Both the position numbers and the translations under genes were made by a program. A stretch of DNA of 64,000 bases, from the NCBI RefSeq assembly GCF_000373925.1, contig NZ_KB892743.1, forward strand, positions 58,493 to 122,492. Direction: 5' to 3'. This document shows, piece after piece, positions 1 to 7,687 of the stretch; the stretch's first letter is position 1; every line of letters starts with the position of its first letter. The notes under the pieces were generated by a model. That model did no database searches. It had not been told where the DNA came from and saw only the letters and a list, made by a program, of their open reading frames with translations. Origin of the DNA: Actinopolymorpha alba DSM 45243 (lineage in GTDB: Bacteria; Actinomycetota; Actinomycetes; Propionibacteriales; Actinopolymorphaceae).

Positions 1-194
1 CGCTGGCGGAAGACCAGGGCAGCGGGGCCGAGCAGGAGAAGGGCGATCGCCACGGCGTCGACGGGTCGCCGCCAGGGCTGACCATGCGACGCGCCGAACG
101 TGCCGACCACCTGGATGACCGCGATCAGGGCCGGTACGCCGTAGGGCAGCCCGACGCCCGCGACCCATAGGGACCGGAACCCGCGTGTGCTCAC
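1..194 (-). CDS. N-terminal fragment of a membrane protein, possibly a sensor histidine kinase
   Basis: This is a partial gene that runs off the left edge. It starts at a GTG whose complement is at 192-194. The 64 visible residues contain two hydrophobic stretches (around residues 11-31 and 49-60) separated by a short polar loop with HGQPWRRPVDA. That layout resembles the N-terminal membrane domain of actinobacterial NarL-type sensor kinases, which often read RPLDA followed by a leucine/alanine-rich helix and a GP motif. The catalytic part lies outside the window, so the kinase assignment is an inference. No clear ribosome binding site is visible upstream. Confidence 0.4.
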   Translation of the reverse strand, partial: MSTRGFRSLWVAGVGLPYGVPALIAVIQVVGTFGASHGQPWRRPVDAVAIALLLLGPAALVFRQ

Positions 195-252
195 GAGTGC
201 ACGCTAGGCCAGGCAGGTCCGCCGGGGCATCGGTCAGGGGACGTCGACACCG

Positions 253-1350
253 CTACGTCGTGGGGAGTACGCCGCCATCCCGCTCAGCCGCTTCCGTGCG
301 GAGAGAGCGCTCGAAGGCCTCGTCCTCGGCGTCCAGCAGCGCCACGAAGTCCTCCGGTGGCAGCGACCCGGGTGGCGTGCCGTCGCGGGCGGCGCGGTTG
401 GCCAACTGGCGGGCGAGTTCGTTCGCGGGCGTGGGTACGCCGTGGAGCCGGCCCTCGAGCACGATCTCGCCGTTCAGATAGTCGGCCTCGATCGAGCCGG
501 TCGCCCGCGCCAGGCTCTGCCACGACGAGCCACCCGTGCGCGCCTGCCCGTTGACCGGTTTCACCTGCAGGATGTCGCCGCGACGGGCGCGATCCTCCAC
601 GAACGGCACGAACGGGATACCCGCGGCCCGCAGCACTGCCATGCCCTCGGAACGGATTCGGTCGACTGCCACCCGCCGGGCGTCACCGCGTCCGCACACC
701 GCGTCGATGGCGTTCCCGAGGTTGCCCAGCAGCTTGGTGTACTTCCAACGCGTGATGTCGGGTCGCGGCTCAGACACGAACGTCGCCGCACCGAACGCCG
801 CGGCCACCTGCTCGGCGGTCCCGTCGACACCGTGGGGGTACCTACCGAGGTCGAGGATGCCGGAGACGGGCGAAGACTGCGCCTGCACCACACCCGGCGT
901 GAGGTGCGCCGCCGGGAACATCACGTGGACGCCGTAGACGTTCGGGAACACCCGCAGGGCGGCCCGCTCGTTGGCCACGGCGTTCTGGACGCAGACGATC
1001 GGCGTCCGCGGGTCGACGACCCCGGCCAGCGCGCTGAGCGCGTCGGCCGTGCCCCCGCTCTTCATCGCGAGGAGTACGACGTCATCGGGTCGCCAGTCGA
1101 TCTCCCGCGGGTGCCCGACGGCGGGGACGGGGAGCGTCTCCGCGCCCTCCGGCGACTCGACCCGGAGCCCGTCGGCGCGGATCGCCGCCAGGTGCGCGCC
1201 GCGGGCGATCAACGTGACGGGGAAGCCGGCGGCGAAGAGGCGACCGCCGAGGACACCGCCGATCGCGCCCGCGCCGTACACGACGAAGCGACGGGCACCG
1301 GCACGAGCAGGGACGGCAGGCGGGTAACTGGCGGGGGTGATCGCGGCCAT
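253..1350 (-). CDS. Ketopantoate reductase family protein (PanE/ApbA-like)
   Basis: This gene probably encodes an NADPH-dependent 2-dehydropantoate 2-reductase-like enzyme. The N-terminus carries a Rossmann nucleotide-binding motif (VVYGAGAIGGVLGG) followed by the ApbA N-domain. The middle has the substrate region with CVQNAV and the conserved lysine stretch WKYTKLLGN, and the C-terminus is the helical ApbA_C domain. The ATG at 1350 gives 365 residues; a TTG further upstream at 1386 is possible but less likely. Family members also include other 2-oxoacid reductases, and no pantothenate genes are nearby, so the role in coenzyme A synthesis is uncertain. Confidence 0.8.
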   Translation of the reverse strand: MAAITPASYPPAVPARAGARRFVVYGAGAIGGVLGGRLFAAGFPVTLIARGAHLAAIRADGLRVESPEGAETLPVPAVGHPREIDWRPDDVVLLAMKSGGTADALSALAGVVDPRTPIVCVQNAVANERAALRVFPNVYGVHVMFPAAHLTPGVVQAQSSPVSGILDLGRYPHGVDGTAEQVAAAFGAATFVSEPRPDITRWKYTKLLGNLGNAIDAVCGRGDARRVAVDRIRSEGMAVLRAAGIPFVPFVEDRARRGDILQVKPVNGQARTGGSSWQSLARATGSIEADYLNGEIVLEGRLHGVPTPANELARQLANRAARDGTPPGSLPPEDFVALLDAEDEAFERSLRTEAAERDGGVLPTT

Positions 1351-1409
1351 GGCACGAGCCTGCCAGCGGTACGTCAGGATCGCCAACCAGGCTCATCGGC
1401 CAACCAGGC

Positions 1410-2936
1410 TTACCGGATGGTCAGGATCCGGGCGGCGCCGAGCGGTCCAGTCGCGGGTAGCACGCGCACGTCGATCGGATGCCCGCCGGCAAGGCCTCGC
1501 ACCTCCGCCTCGGACGGCTGCGCGCGGCCGTGCTCGAACAGCACGTACGACACCCGCCGACCAGGTGGGAGCGTCCTGGACCGGGCCTGCCAGACGCTCG
1601 CGGTGGCACAGCCGGAGTACCACCCGAGCTCCGGTTGGTACCCCGTCACCAGCAGGCAGTCGCGCTCGCCCCGGAAGGTCTCGGCGACCTCCACCAGCGC
1701 CGCCCGGGTCCGCGTCACCTGTGCCAGCGAGCCACCGGCCAGGTAGGTGTACGTCGCGGGAAGCGTGACCAGAGCTGTCACCGCCATCCCGGCGAGGAGT
1801 GCGGGTGACCAGCGGCCCGCCCAGCTGGCCAGCGACTGCACCCCGAGGACGAGCAGCAGGATGACCGCGAGGAACACGAACCGCGGCTCGCCGTGCGCGG
1901 TGAGCCCGAGGAGTACGAAGACCAGCCCGGCGGCCAGCCCGACAAAGACCGTCCGCCGGTCCGCGCCAGGCCGTGCCCGACCCCGCAGGATCCGCCAGCC
2001 GGCGAGCGCGGCCGCGAGCAGACCCGCCGCCATCACGACGGCACCGAGGGGTCCGGCCAGCGCCGGGAAGGTGCGGACGTAGTAGACGAGACCGTCGCCG
2101 ACGTACGCCGGATTGGCGGATTCACCCGCGTCGACCAGGAGACCGAACGGCGAGCCCGTCACCCGCCCGGCGAAGAGCAGGTGCGGGACCATCCCGGCGA
2201 GAACGATGCCGGCCGCGCCAGCAAGCCACCGCCCGTACGTAAACCAGGATCTGGGACCCCACGCGACGACCGCGGCCAGCATGAGGGCGAGGAGTCCAGC
2301 CGTCGCGCCGTACCTGAGGTAGAAGGCGCCCAACGCGAACACCGCGGCCAGCACAAGGTCGCCTCCGCCGGCACGAGCGCCGCCCACTCGAGCACCACCG
2401 ACTCGAGTGCCGCCGCGAGCAGACCCGCCTGACCGACCCCGCCGTTCCTGGGCGCGGGCCAGCGAGAACGCCACGCCGACGAGCATCCCCGCGGCCCCGA
2501 TGTCGCCGAGGAACTCAGGAGTACGCCGGAAGAAGCCAGGTCCCGTCAGCACCAGCAGGAGGACGACCACCGCCCGGCGTGGGCTCGTCGCGGCGGCCGC
2601 CGCGACGTACACCAGGACCAGCGTCACCAGAAGGAGCCCCAGCCCGACCAGGCGGACCGCTCCTTCGCTCGGGTGTACGGCGAGGGCGAGGTAGCCGAGC
2701 GCGGGGAGTCCGGGCGCGCGGCGGGGATCCCACTGGGCGGCCGGCGCTCCGGTGAGCCAGGACCTGGCCTTGGTGGCGTACACCGCCTCGTCGTGCCCGA
2801 GGTAGGGCAGCACGCCCTGCAGGACGGACCATCCGGCGACGGCGAGCGCGAGTACGGCCAGGACCAGGAGCCAGGGCGGGAGCCCGCGAAGCACGCGGAC
2901 AACGGCCGACGCCCGAAGAGCCCAGTCCGTCCGCAT
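1410..2936 (-). CDS. Multi-pass membrane glycosyltransferase-like protein (GT39/ArnT superfamily)
   Basis: This is a hydrophobic protein of about 508 residues with roughly ten predicted membrane helices. Just after the first helix it carries the motif GHDEAVYATKARSWL, which fits the acidic first-loop motif of polyprenyl-phosphate-dependent glycosyltransferases of the ArnT/PMT type. The C-terminal 90 residues form an extracytoplasmic soluble tail. A Gly/Arg-rich low-complexity stretch (around residues 165-200) interrupts a cytoplasmic loop. The ATG at 2936 is taken as the start; a GTG at 2966 would add ten residues. The substrate is unknown. The gene is divergent from the riboswitch-controlled sulfur operon. 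Confidence 0.65.
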   Translation of the reverse strand: MRTDWALRASAVVRVLRGLPPWLLVLAVLALAVAGWSVLQGVLPYLGHDEAVYATKARSWLTGAPAAQWDPRRAPGLPALGYLALAVHPSEGAVRLVGLGLLLVTLVLVYVAAAAATSPRRAVVVLLLVLTGPGFFRRTPEFLGDIGAAGMLVGVAFSLARAQERRGRSGGSARGGTRVGGARVGGARAGGGDLVLAAVFALGAFYLRYGATAGLLALMLAAVVAWGPRSWFTYGRWLAGAAGIVLAGMVPHLLFAGRVTGSPFGLLVDAGESANPAYVGDGLVYYVRTFPALAGPLGAVVMAAGLLAAALAGWRILRGRARPGADRRTVFVGLAAGLVFVLLGLTAHGEPRFVFLAVILLLVLGVQSLASWAGRWSPALLAGMAVTALVTLPATYTYLAGGSLAQVTRTRAALVEVAETFRGERDCLLVTGYQPELGWYSGCATASVWQARSRTLPPGRRVSYVLFEHGRAQPSEAEVRGLAGGHPIDVRVLPATGPLGAARILTIR

Positions 2937-3002
2937 AACGGAAGGTGCTCTCAATAGTTGAGACACAGGTGCGGGAACCTCCCTGAGCGGTTAGCGTTGC
3001 TC

Positions 3003-3180
3003 GCGGTCATGAGCGCCAGCATGGAGCTCACCATCAGATGCCCAGGTCGCGTCCTTCGCAGACCAGCTTTCTGTGGTGATCCCGCTCCGACAGCCCCGGC
3101 TCGCTGGCCGGCAACCCTCCTCCGCGGTGGGGTGCCCCGGGTGAAGACCAGGCGGTGCCAACCGGCATGGCAAGCGCGGA
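3003..3180 (+). ncRNA. SAM-IV-type riboswitch with an extra inserted hairpin
   Basis: The strand matches the SAM-IV riboswitch as I remember its consensus. The 5' part has GGTC (3005-3008), TGAG and GCCAGC (3015-3020). The core contains AGCCCCGGCTCGCTGGCCGG, GCAACCCTCC and GGGGTGCCCCGGGTGA. GACC (3146-3149) closes P1, and GGCAAGCGCGG follows near 3170-3179. GCCAGC pairs with GCTGGC at 3103-3108. Between the two halves of that arm, positions 3021-3090 are an insertion that folds into its own long hairpin. A stem of GGACCCCG (3178-3185) with CGGGGTCC (3194-3201) lies just before the ribosome binding site and may act as the expression platform. The downstream genes act on cysteine sulfur, which fits S-adenosylmethionine control. 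Confidence 0.8.
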
Positions 3181-3201
3181 CCCCGCACGGCCTCGGGGTC
3201 C
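3178..3201 (+). promoter_or_regulatory. Possible expression-platform hairpin of the SAM-IV riboswitch
   Basis: An eight-base-pair perfect stem with an eight-base loop begins in the last bases of the riboswitch 3' element and ends about ten bases before the GAGG ribosome binding site at 3211-3214. No T-tract follows, so it could be an actinomycete-style terminator or part of a structure that hides the ribosome binding site. Which mechanism applies cannot be decided from the sequence. Confidence 0.45.
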
Positions 3202-3217
3202 CGAGTCTGCGAGGTGT

Positions 3218-4684
3218 GTGTTGACTGCGGTGGAACTCCGGCCAGACGGCTGTTCAACCTTCCACGACTCCCTTTCCACGGCGTCCGGGTACGGATCCGC
3301 TCCCGACCACCCGCTCGACCCCGCACGGTCGGGCTGGGGCGTCAACCCGCTTCTACCCGTGTTGGGCGCCGACCTCGCCGTTCCCCTCGTGACCGGTGAG
3401 ACGCTGCCATACGCCAACCTCGACTACGCCGCGAGTGCGCCCTGCCTGCAGGAGGTCGCGAACCACCTCGCCGAGATCCTGCCGTTCTACGCCAGCGTCC
3501 ACCGCGGTGCCGGCTACTCGTCGCAGGTGAGCACCTCGGTGTACGAAGGCGCCCGGGCCCAGGTCGCGGCGTTCGTCGGCGCCCGCGACGACGACGTGGT
3601 GGTCTTCACCCGCAACACCACCGACGCGCTCAACCTGCTGGCCGGATGCGTTCCCACGGACGATCCGTCCGGCGGCGAGGTTGTCTTCCTCGACATCGAG
3701 CACCACGCCAACCTGCTGCCCTGGCAGCGCGGCAAGCACCGCTGCGTCCTGGCCGGCACCACCCAGCGGGCCACTCTCGTCGCGCTGCGGGCCGCACTCG
3801 CCGCCCGACCGGCCGCCCTCGTCGCGGTCACCGGCGCGTCCAACGTCACTGGTGAGGTCCTGCCGCTCGAGGGGATCGTCGCGATCGCGCACGAGCACGG
3901 CGCACGGGTGGTCCTCGACGCCGCCCAACTCGCCCCGCACCGCCGGATCGACCTGGCGTCGTCGGGCGTCGACTACGTGGCGTTCTCCGGACACAAGCTC
4001 TACGCCCCGCTCGGATCCGGCGTACTCGTCGGCCGGCGCGACTGGCTGGACGAAGCGCCGGCGTACCTTCCAGGTGGTGGCGCGGTGCGCGAGGTCGGCC
4101 TCACCCGGACCACGTGGGCGAGCGCACCGCAACGCCATGAGGGTGGCACCCCTAACGTCCTCGGCGCCGCCGCGCTGGCCCGCGCCTGCCAGGCGCTCGC
4201 GCAGCTTCCGGACGGCGCGCTCGAGGCGCACGAGAACGCGCTACGGGACCACCTGATCAGCCGGCTCGACGTCCTTGCCGGAGTACGCCTGCACCGCATC
4301 TGGCGGGACAGCCCGAGTTCGATCGGCGTGGTGGCGTTCAGCATCGAGGGCTTCCACCCCGGCTTCGTCGCGGCGTACCTCTCAGCGGAGCACGGCATCG
4401 GCGTCCGCGACGGGAAGTTCTGCGCCCATCCCCTGATCTCCCGGCTGGGCGCCACCGACGGCGCGCTCCGGGCCAGCTTCGGCGTAGGCAACACGCTCGC
4501 GGACGTCGACCGGCTCGCCTCGGCTGTCGAGGAACTCCTCACGACCGGACCGCGCTGGGAGTACGCCGTCGTTGACGGTCGCTGGGCACCCACCCCGGAC
4601 CTCCGCCCGATTCCGGCCTGGGCCGTGCCGTCCGAGAACGCCGCCACCGGGACGGCACCGTGCGAAGGCGAGCCGACCTGGTGA
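3218..4684 (+). CDS. Class V PLP-dependent aminotransferase-fold enzyme, cysteine desulfurase/selenocysteine lyase-like
   Basis: The 488-residue product has the fold-type I architecture of class V aminotransferases. It shows NLDYAASAP near the N-terminus, the PLP aspartate in VVLDAAQLAPH, and the Schiff-base lysine in FSGHKLYAPLG (about residue 260). Near the C-terminus a cysteine in GKFCAHPL (about residue 402) matches the position of the SufS/CsdA active-site cysteine, so cysteine or selenocysteine is a likely substrate. The GTG at 3218 follows GAGG closely; TTG at 3221 is an alternative. The open frame extends back into the riboswitch, but that part is not expected to be translated. It is the first gene behind a SAM-IV riboswitch and is followed by cysteine dioxygenase and rhodanese genes. 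Confidence 0.8.
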   Translation: MLTAVELRPDGCSTFHDSLSTASGYGSAPDHPLDPARSGWGVNPLLPVLGADLAVPLVTGETLPYANLDYAASAPCLQEVANHLAEILPFYASVHRGAGYSSQVSTSVYEGARAQVAAFVGARDDDVVVFTRNTTDALNLLAGCVPTDDPSGGEVVFLDIEHHANLLPWQRGKHRCVLAGTTQRATLVALRAALAARPAALVAVTGASNVTGEVLPLEGIVAIAHEHGARVVLDAAQLAPHRRIDLASSGVDYVAFSGHKLYAPLGSGVLVGRRDWLDEAPAYLPGGGAVREVGLTRTTWASAPQRHEGGTPNVLGAAALARACQALAQLPDGALEAHENALRDHLISRLDVLAGVRLHRIWRDSPSSIGVVAFSIEGFHPGFVAAYLSAEHGIGVRDGKFCAHPLISRLGATDGALRASFGVGNTLADVDRLASAVEELLTTGPRWEYAVVDGRWAPTPDLRPIPAWAVPSENAATGTAPCEGEPTW

Positions 4685-4827
4685 GCACAACCACTCAGGC
4701 GGACGCCCGCAAGGACGGGTTGACGACTCACCGGCGCCTGCCCTACCTCGAGGTCTTCTGGATCGGCCGACGTGGCAACCACTTCGACGAGTGCTGTCTC
4801 CACGCCGCTGGTCCGGATGCCGGTTGA
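4681..4827 (+). CDS. Small 48-residue ORF overlapping the PLP enzyme gene
   Basis: A GTG start overlaps the stop of the preceding gene in the arrangement GTGA, as in translationally coupled genes. The predicted peptide is 48 residues, has no membrane segment, and carries adjacent cysteines in DECCLHAAG near the C-terminus. I do not recognise it. The overlap, the downstream cysteine-metabolism genes and the high GC at third positions favour a real small protein, but it could be the eroded start of a larger lost gene: the family A repeat begins only 18 bases after its stop. Confidence 0.4.
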   Translation: MSTTTQADARKDGLTTHRRLPYLEVFWIGRRGNHFDECCLHAAGPDAG

Positions 4828-4845
4828 TCGTGTCAGTCCCTCCCC

Positions 4846-4943
4846 GGAATGATCACGTAAACGTGGCTTGTGCGTGCCTCACGTGGCATCGATGCCATGC
4901 CAGGCAGGCAGGCAGGCAATGACCACGTATACGTGATCATTCC
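4846..4943. repeat. Palindromic repeat family A, copy 1
   Basis: This 98-bp element starts with GGAATGATCACGTAAACGTG and ends with the near reverse complement ACGTGATCATTCC. The interior holds a shorter palindrome around TGGCATCGATGCCA and a run of GGCA units at about 4901-4917. The left arm has diverged after ACGTGG, where the other copies read TCATT. It lies inside the sulfur operon, between the 48-codon ORF and the cysteine dioxygenase gene, so it would be transcribed as a long hairpin. Confidence 0.85.
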
Positions 4944-5024
4944 CAGCCCACATCCGTGACGTGCCGGGCCAGCGGTTCGAGTTCCCACCAGCTTCCCTGA
5001 CTCGATCCTCTGGAGAGACCCGTC

Positions 5025-5555
5025 ATGTCCACGACCACACTCACCTTCAGCGACGATCCGTTCATCGGGCCAACCACCGGCGCCGACGTTTCCTCCGCCG
5101 CCGCGCTGGTCCGCCGGCTGGCCGCCGACCCCCAGGTGTGGCGGGATCGCGTCCGCTTCGGCCGGGGCGAGGAGCGGTGGTACGCCCGCCTCGACGTGGA
5201 CCCCGACCACGAGGTCTGGCTGATCTCCTGGCTTCCAGGTCAGCGCACCGGACTCCACGACCACGGTGAAGCCCTCGGTGCGTTCGCCGTCGTACGCGGA
5301 ACCCTCACCGAGACGACCGTGCGGTCCGGACCGCTCGGCCTCGGCGATGCCGTACGGTCGAGCCGGCGGGAGTTCGCGCAAGGGGGCATCCGCGGGTTCG
5401 GCTACGAGCACGTGCACGAGGTGGCCAACCTGAGTACGGATCCGGCGGTCAGCATCCACGCCTACGCACCGGAGTTGACCGCGATGACGCAGTACGTGCT
5501 CGAGCACGGTCGGCTGCGGGTCGTGTCGTCAGAGCAGGCGGGAGTGGACTGGTGA
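5025..5555 (+). CDS. Cysteine dioxygenase (cupin)
   Basis: This 176-residue cupin most likely oxidises cysteine to cysteine sulfinate with a mononuclear iron. The iron ligands are visible as H78 and H80 in the motif HDHGE and H131 in EHVHEV. The surrounding sequence WLISWLPGQRTGLHDHGEA is typical of actinobacterial type I cysteine dioxygenases. The ATG at 5025 follows CTGGAGAG. The next gene overlaps its stop by four bases, so the two are probably translated together. The pair lies about 340 bases after the PLP enzyme gene, separated from it by a family A palindrome. Confidence 0.88.
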   Translation: MSTTTLTFSDDPFIGPTTGADVSSAAALVRRLAADPQVWRDRVRFGRGEERWYARLDVDPDHEVWLISWLPGQRTGLHDHGEALGAFAVVRGTLTETTVRSGPLGLGDAVRSSRREFAQGGIRGFGYEHVHEVANLSTDPAVSIHAYAPELTAMTQYVLEHGRLRVVSSEQAGVDW

Positions 5556-5968
5556 CCGTAAGGACCATCGACGACGTACTCGCGGAGGCCCGGGCTCGGC
5601 TGCGCCGCCTCTCACCGAAGGATGCGTTCGAACGGGTCCGGTCCGGCCGCGCACTGCTGGTCGACATCCGCCCCAGTGAGCAACGCGCCCGCGAGGGAGA
5701 CGTCGACGGCGTGGTGCCGGGCACGCTCGTCGTCGAACGCAACGTGCTCGAGTGGAGGTTCGATCCGGCGAGCGACGCCCGGCTGCCCGAGGCCAGTGGG
5801 TACGACGTCGAGGTCATCGTCTTGTGCTCTGAGGGATACACGTCGAGTCTGGCGGCCGCTTCCCTGCAGGACCTCGGGCTGCACCGGGCCAGCGACGTCG
5901 ACGGCGGCTTCCACGCCTGGGTCGCCGCCGGCCTCCCCTGGCGCGCCACGTCCGCGCGGCCGCAATGA
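5552..5968 (+). CDS. Rhodanese-domain sulfurtransferase
   Basis: The 138-residue protein is a single rhodanese domain. The active-site loop is CSEGYTSS with the persulfide cysteine at residue 92, preceded by VEVIVL, and the N-terminal part contains the conserved VDIRPSEQ. It starts with a GTG overlapping the stop of the cysteine dioxygenase gene. In this context it probably handles sulfane sulfur released during cysteine breakdown, perhaps together with the upstream desulfurase-like enzyme; that coupling is inferred from the gene order. The last coding bases are only about 45 bp from the iron box of the next gene. Confidence 0.88.
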   Translation: MTVRTIDDVLAEARARLRRLSPKDAFERVRSGRALLVDIRPSEQRAREGDVDGVVPGTLVVERNVLEWRFDPASDARLPEASGYDVEVIVLCSEGYTSSLAAASLQDLGLHRASDVDGGFHAWVAAGLPWRATSARPQ

Positions 5969-6013
5969 CCAGCCCCAGGCGGCTCCCTCCTCTGACGAGA
6001 TATGGATTCCAAG

Positions 6014-6032
6014 TTAGGCGTGCCTAAGCTAA
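6014..6032 (+). promoter_or_regulatory. Iron box (IdeR/DmdR-type operator)
   Basis: The 19-mer TTAGGCGTGCCTAAGCTAA matches the actinobacterial iron box TTAGGTTAGGCTAACCTAA at 14 of 19 positions by eye. It lies 55 bases before the start of a siderophore-binding lipoprotein gene, so iron-dependent repression by a DtxR-family regulator is likely. Confidence 0.75.
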
Positions 6033-6087
6033 GGTCTCTCCTCGGGCGACTTCGAGCCGTGGTCGCCGGCGAAAGGAGTACGCCCTG

Positions 6088-7119
6088 ATGGCCATCTCGA
6101 GCCCACCCCTCGTGCGCCGCTGGTCCGTGAGTGCCGCGGCACTGGTCGCCGCGCTCGCGACGGCTGTCGGCTGCGGCGGCGGAACCACCGGTTCTGACGC
6201 CAGCGCGCCCGAAAGCACGACCAGCAAGGCCGCCGAATCCGGCAGTGGGTTCCCGCGTACGGTCAAGCACGCGATGGGTTCGACCAGCATCCCCACGAAG
6301 CCGAAGCGCGTCGTGGCGTTGGACGGGAGCTACGTCGACGACACGCTCCTTCTCGGCACGCCACTCGTCGGCTTCACGTCGTACCGCGCCATCGACGACA
6401 AGCTGCCCGCCTACCTCGGCGACGCTCGCACCACCCTCGCGAAGGAAGCGGTGTCGGTCGGCACGCTGGAAGAGCCGAGCCTGGAGAAGATCCTCGCACT
6501 CAAGCCGGACCTCATCGTGTCCGCGAAGGTGCGGCACGAAGCGTTGTACGACAAGCTCAGCGCCATCGCCCCCACGGTGATGTCCGAATCCACCGGGCCC
6601 ACCTGGAAGGCAAACATCTCCCTGCTCGCCAAGGCGCTCGGGGAGGAGAAGAAGGCGGCCACCGAGATCGCCGCGTACGAGAAGCGGGCCAAGGCGGTCG
6701 GAGACGCGATCAACGCCAAGGCGGGTGATCCCACGATTTCCGTCGTGCGGTTCGTCGACGGGCCGACCCGGCTGTACCTCAAGTCGTCGTTCAGCGGGAT
6801 CGTGCTCGCGGACGCCGGCCTGCGCAGGCCGCCCGCCCAGGACATCGCGGACCCGGAGCGGATCGCGGCGGAGATCTCCGAGGAACGCATTCCAGACGCC
6901 GACGCCGACCACATCTTCGTGACGACGTACACCGCCGACGCGGGGAGTGCGCAGGGCACGAAGGTGAAGTTCCAGGCGAATCCGTTGTGGAAGCGCCTCA
7001 AGGGCACCGTGCACGAGGTCAAGGACGAGCTCTGGATGACGCCGTGCAGCATCCAGGGCGCCGAGTACATCCTCGACGACCTGGCCAAGGCGTTCGGAGT
7101 GGATCCCCAGCGAAGCTGA
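6088..7119 (+). CDS. Iron-siderophore ABC transporter substrate-binding lipoprotein
   Basis: The product has 343 residues, with an arginine-containing signal peptide and a lipobox ending TAVGC in which C29 would be lipidated. The rest reads as a class III periplasmic binding protein of the FecB/BtuF type, for example PKRVVALDGSYVDDTLLLG and GTLEEPSLEKILALKPDLIV. It should bind ferric siderophore outside the membrane for the permeases encoded at 8.1-11.1 kb. It is monocistronic: an iron box lies upstream and a strong hairpin lies just after the stop. GAAAGGAG precedes the ATG. Confidence 0.9.
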   Translation: MAISSPPLVRRWSVSAAALVAALATAVGCGGGTTGSDASAPESTTSKAAESGSGFPRTVKHAMGSTSIPTKPKRVVALDGSYVDDTLLLGTPLVGFTSYRAIDDKLPAYLGDARTTLAKEAVSVGTLEEPSLEKILALKPDLIVSAKVRHEALYDKLSAIAPTVMSESTGPTWKANISLLAKALGEEKKAATEIAAYEKRAKAVGDAINAKAGDPTISVVRFVDGPTRLYLKSSFSGIVLADAGLRRPPAQDIADPERIAAEISEERIPDADADHIFVTTYTADAGSAQGTKVKFQANPLWKRLKGTVHEVKDELWMTPCSIQGAEYILDDLAKAFGVDPQRS

Positions 7120-7134
7120 GCGGAATGCGGTCGT

Positions 7135-7172
7135 GCGGGCCCGGCGTTTCTGGGGTTGAACGCCGGGCCCGC
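7135..7172 (+). terminator. Hairpin terminator of the siderophore-binding protein gene
   Basis: A perfect 14-bp stem (GCGGGCCCGGCGTT at 7135-7148 with its complement at 7159-7172) encloses a ten-base loop 15 bases after the stop codon. There is no T-run, as is common for actinomycete intrinsic terminators. Confidence 0.85.
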
Positions 7173-7208
7173 AACGGTGGGTCGGGCGTTCGATCGTCCG
7201 ACACCCCG

Positions 7209-7650
7209 ATGCCGTTTGAGGAGCACACCGTGCCGCTGAACGTCGCCGAGCGCGAGCAGTTTCTGGCTGAGCCACACATCGGCTCCCTGGCCGTGGACGC
7301 CGGCCCAGGTCGAGCGCCCCTGGTCGTACCGATGTGGTACCAGTACACCCCGGGCGGAGACCTGTGGGTGATGACCGGCGCGGACTCCCAGAAAGCCCGG
7401 CTGATCAGGGCGGCCGGTCGTTTCAGCATCCTGGCGGAGCGGGTCGAGCCGACGATCCGCTACGTCTCCGTCGAGGGACCTGTCACGGAGACGATCCCCG
7501 CGACCCGGGCTCTGGGAGATGAGTGCGCGGTACCTCCCGGAGGAGAAAGTCGCGGGGTACGTCGAGATGGCCCTCGCGGAGCACGGCGAGCAGGTCGTCA
7601 TTCGACTGCGGCCAGAGCGCTGGATCTCCGCGGACCTGGGCTCGCTCTGA
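7209..7650 (+). pseudogene. F420/PPOX-family pyridoxamine-phosphate-oxidase-like gene with a frameshift
   Basis: The first hundred or so codons encode a split-barrel flavin/F420-binding protein (MPFEEHTVPLNVAEREQFL, LVVPMWYQYTPGGDLWVMTG). Near 7515-7525 the frame is lost. One frame over, the expected C-terminus continues as WEMSARYLPEEKVAGY and ends ADLGSL with a stop at 7648-7650. One base gained or lost around ACCCGGGCTCTGG explains this. The frameshift may be a real inactivation or a sequence error; if it is an error, the gene would encode about 146 residues. Without correction the reading frame runs on to a stop at 7661. Confidence 0.75.
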
Positions 7651-7687
7651 TCCCAACGTAAGCCGGGAGACAAGGGACCCGAGCGTG

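Noticed and set aside
3155..3217. Upstream extension of the PLP enzyme gene to an ATG at 3155
   Set aside because: This part overlaps the 3' structural element and hairpin of the riboswitch and has no similarity to the enzyme family; a GTG with a ribosome binding site follows.
4901..4919. GGCA repeats as the start of a CRISPR or microsatellite array
   Set aside because: Only about four short units inside one repeat A copy; the other copies lack them, so this is local slippage. No CRISPR-like spacing is present anywhere in the window.
4846..4943. Reading the family A elements as simple transcription terminators
   Set aside because: Copies 1 and 3 lie between genes on the same strand and the sequence itself, including the inner palindrome, is conserved between copies, so termination alone does not explain them, although copies 2 and 4 could act that way.
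5449..7275. 608-codon open frame on the minus strand across the cysteine dioxygenase, rhodanese and lipoprotein genes
   Set aside because: It is antisense to three well-supported genes and has Arg/Gly-rich composition without domains, as expected for shadow frames in GC-rich DNA.
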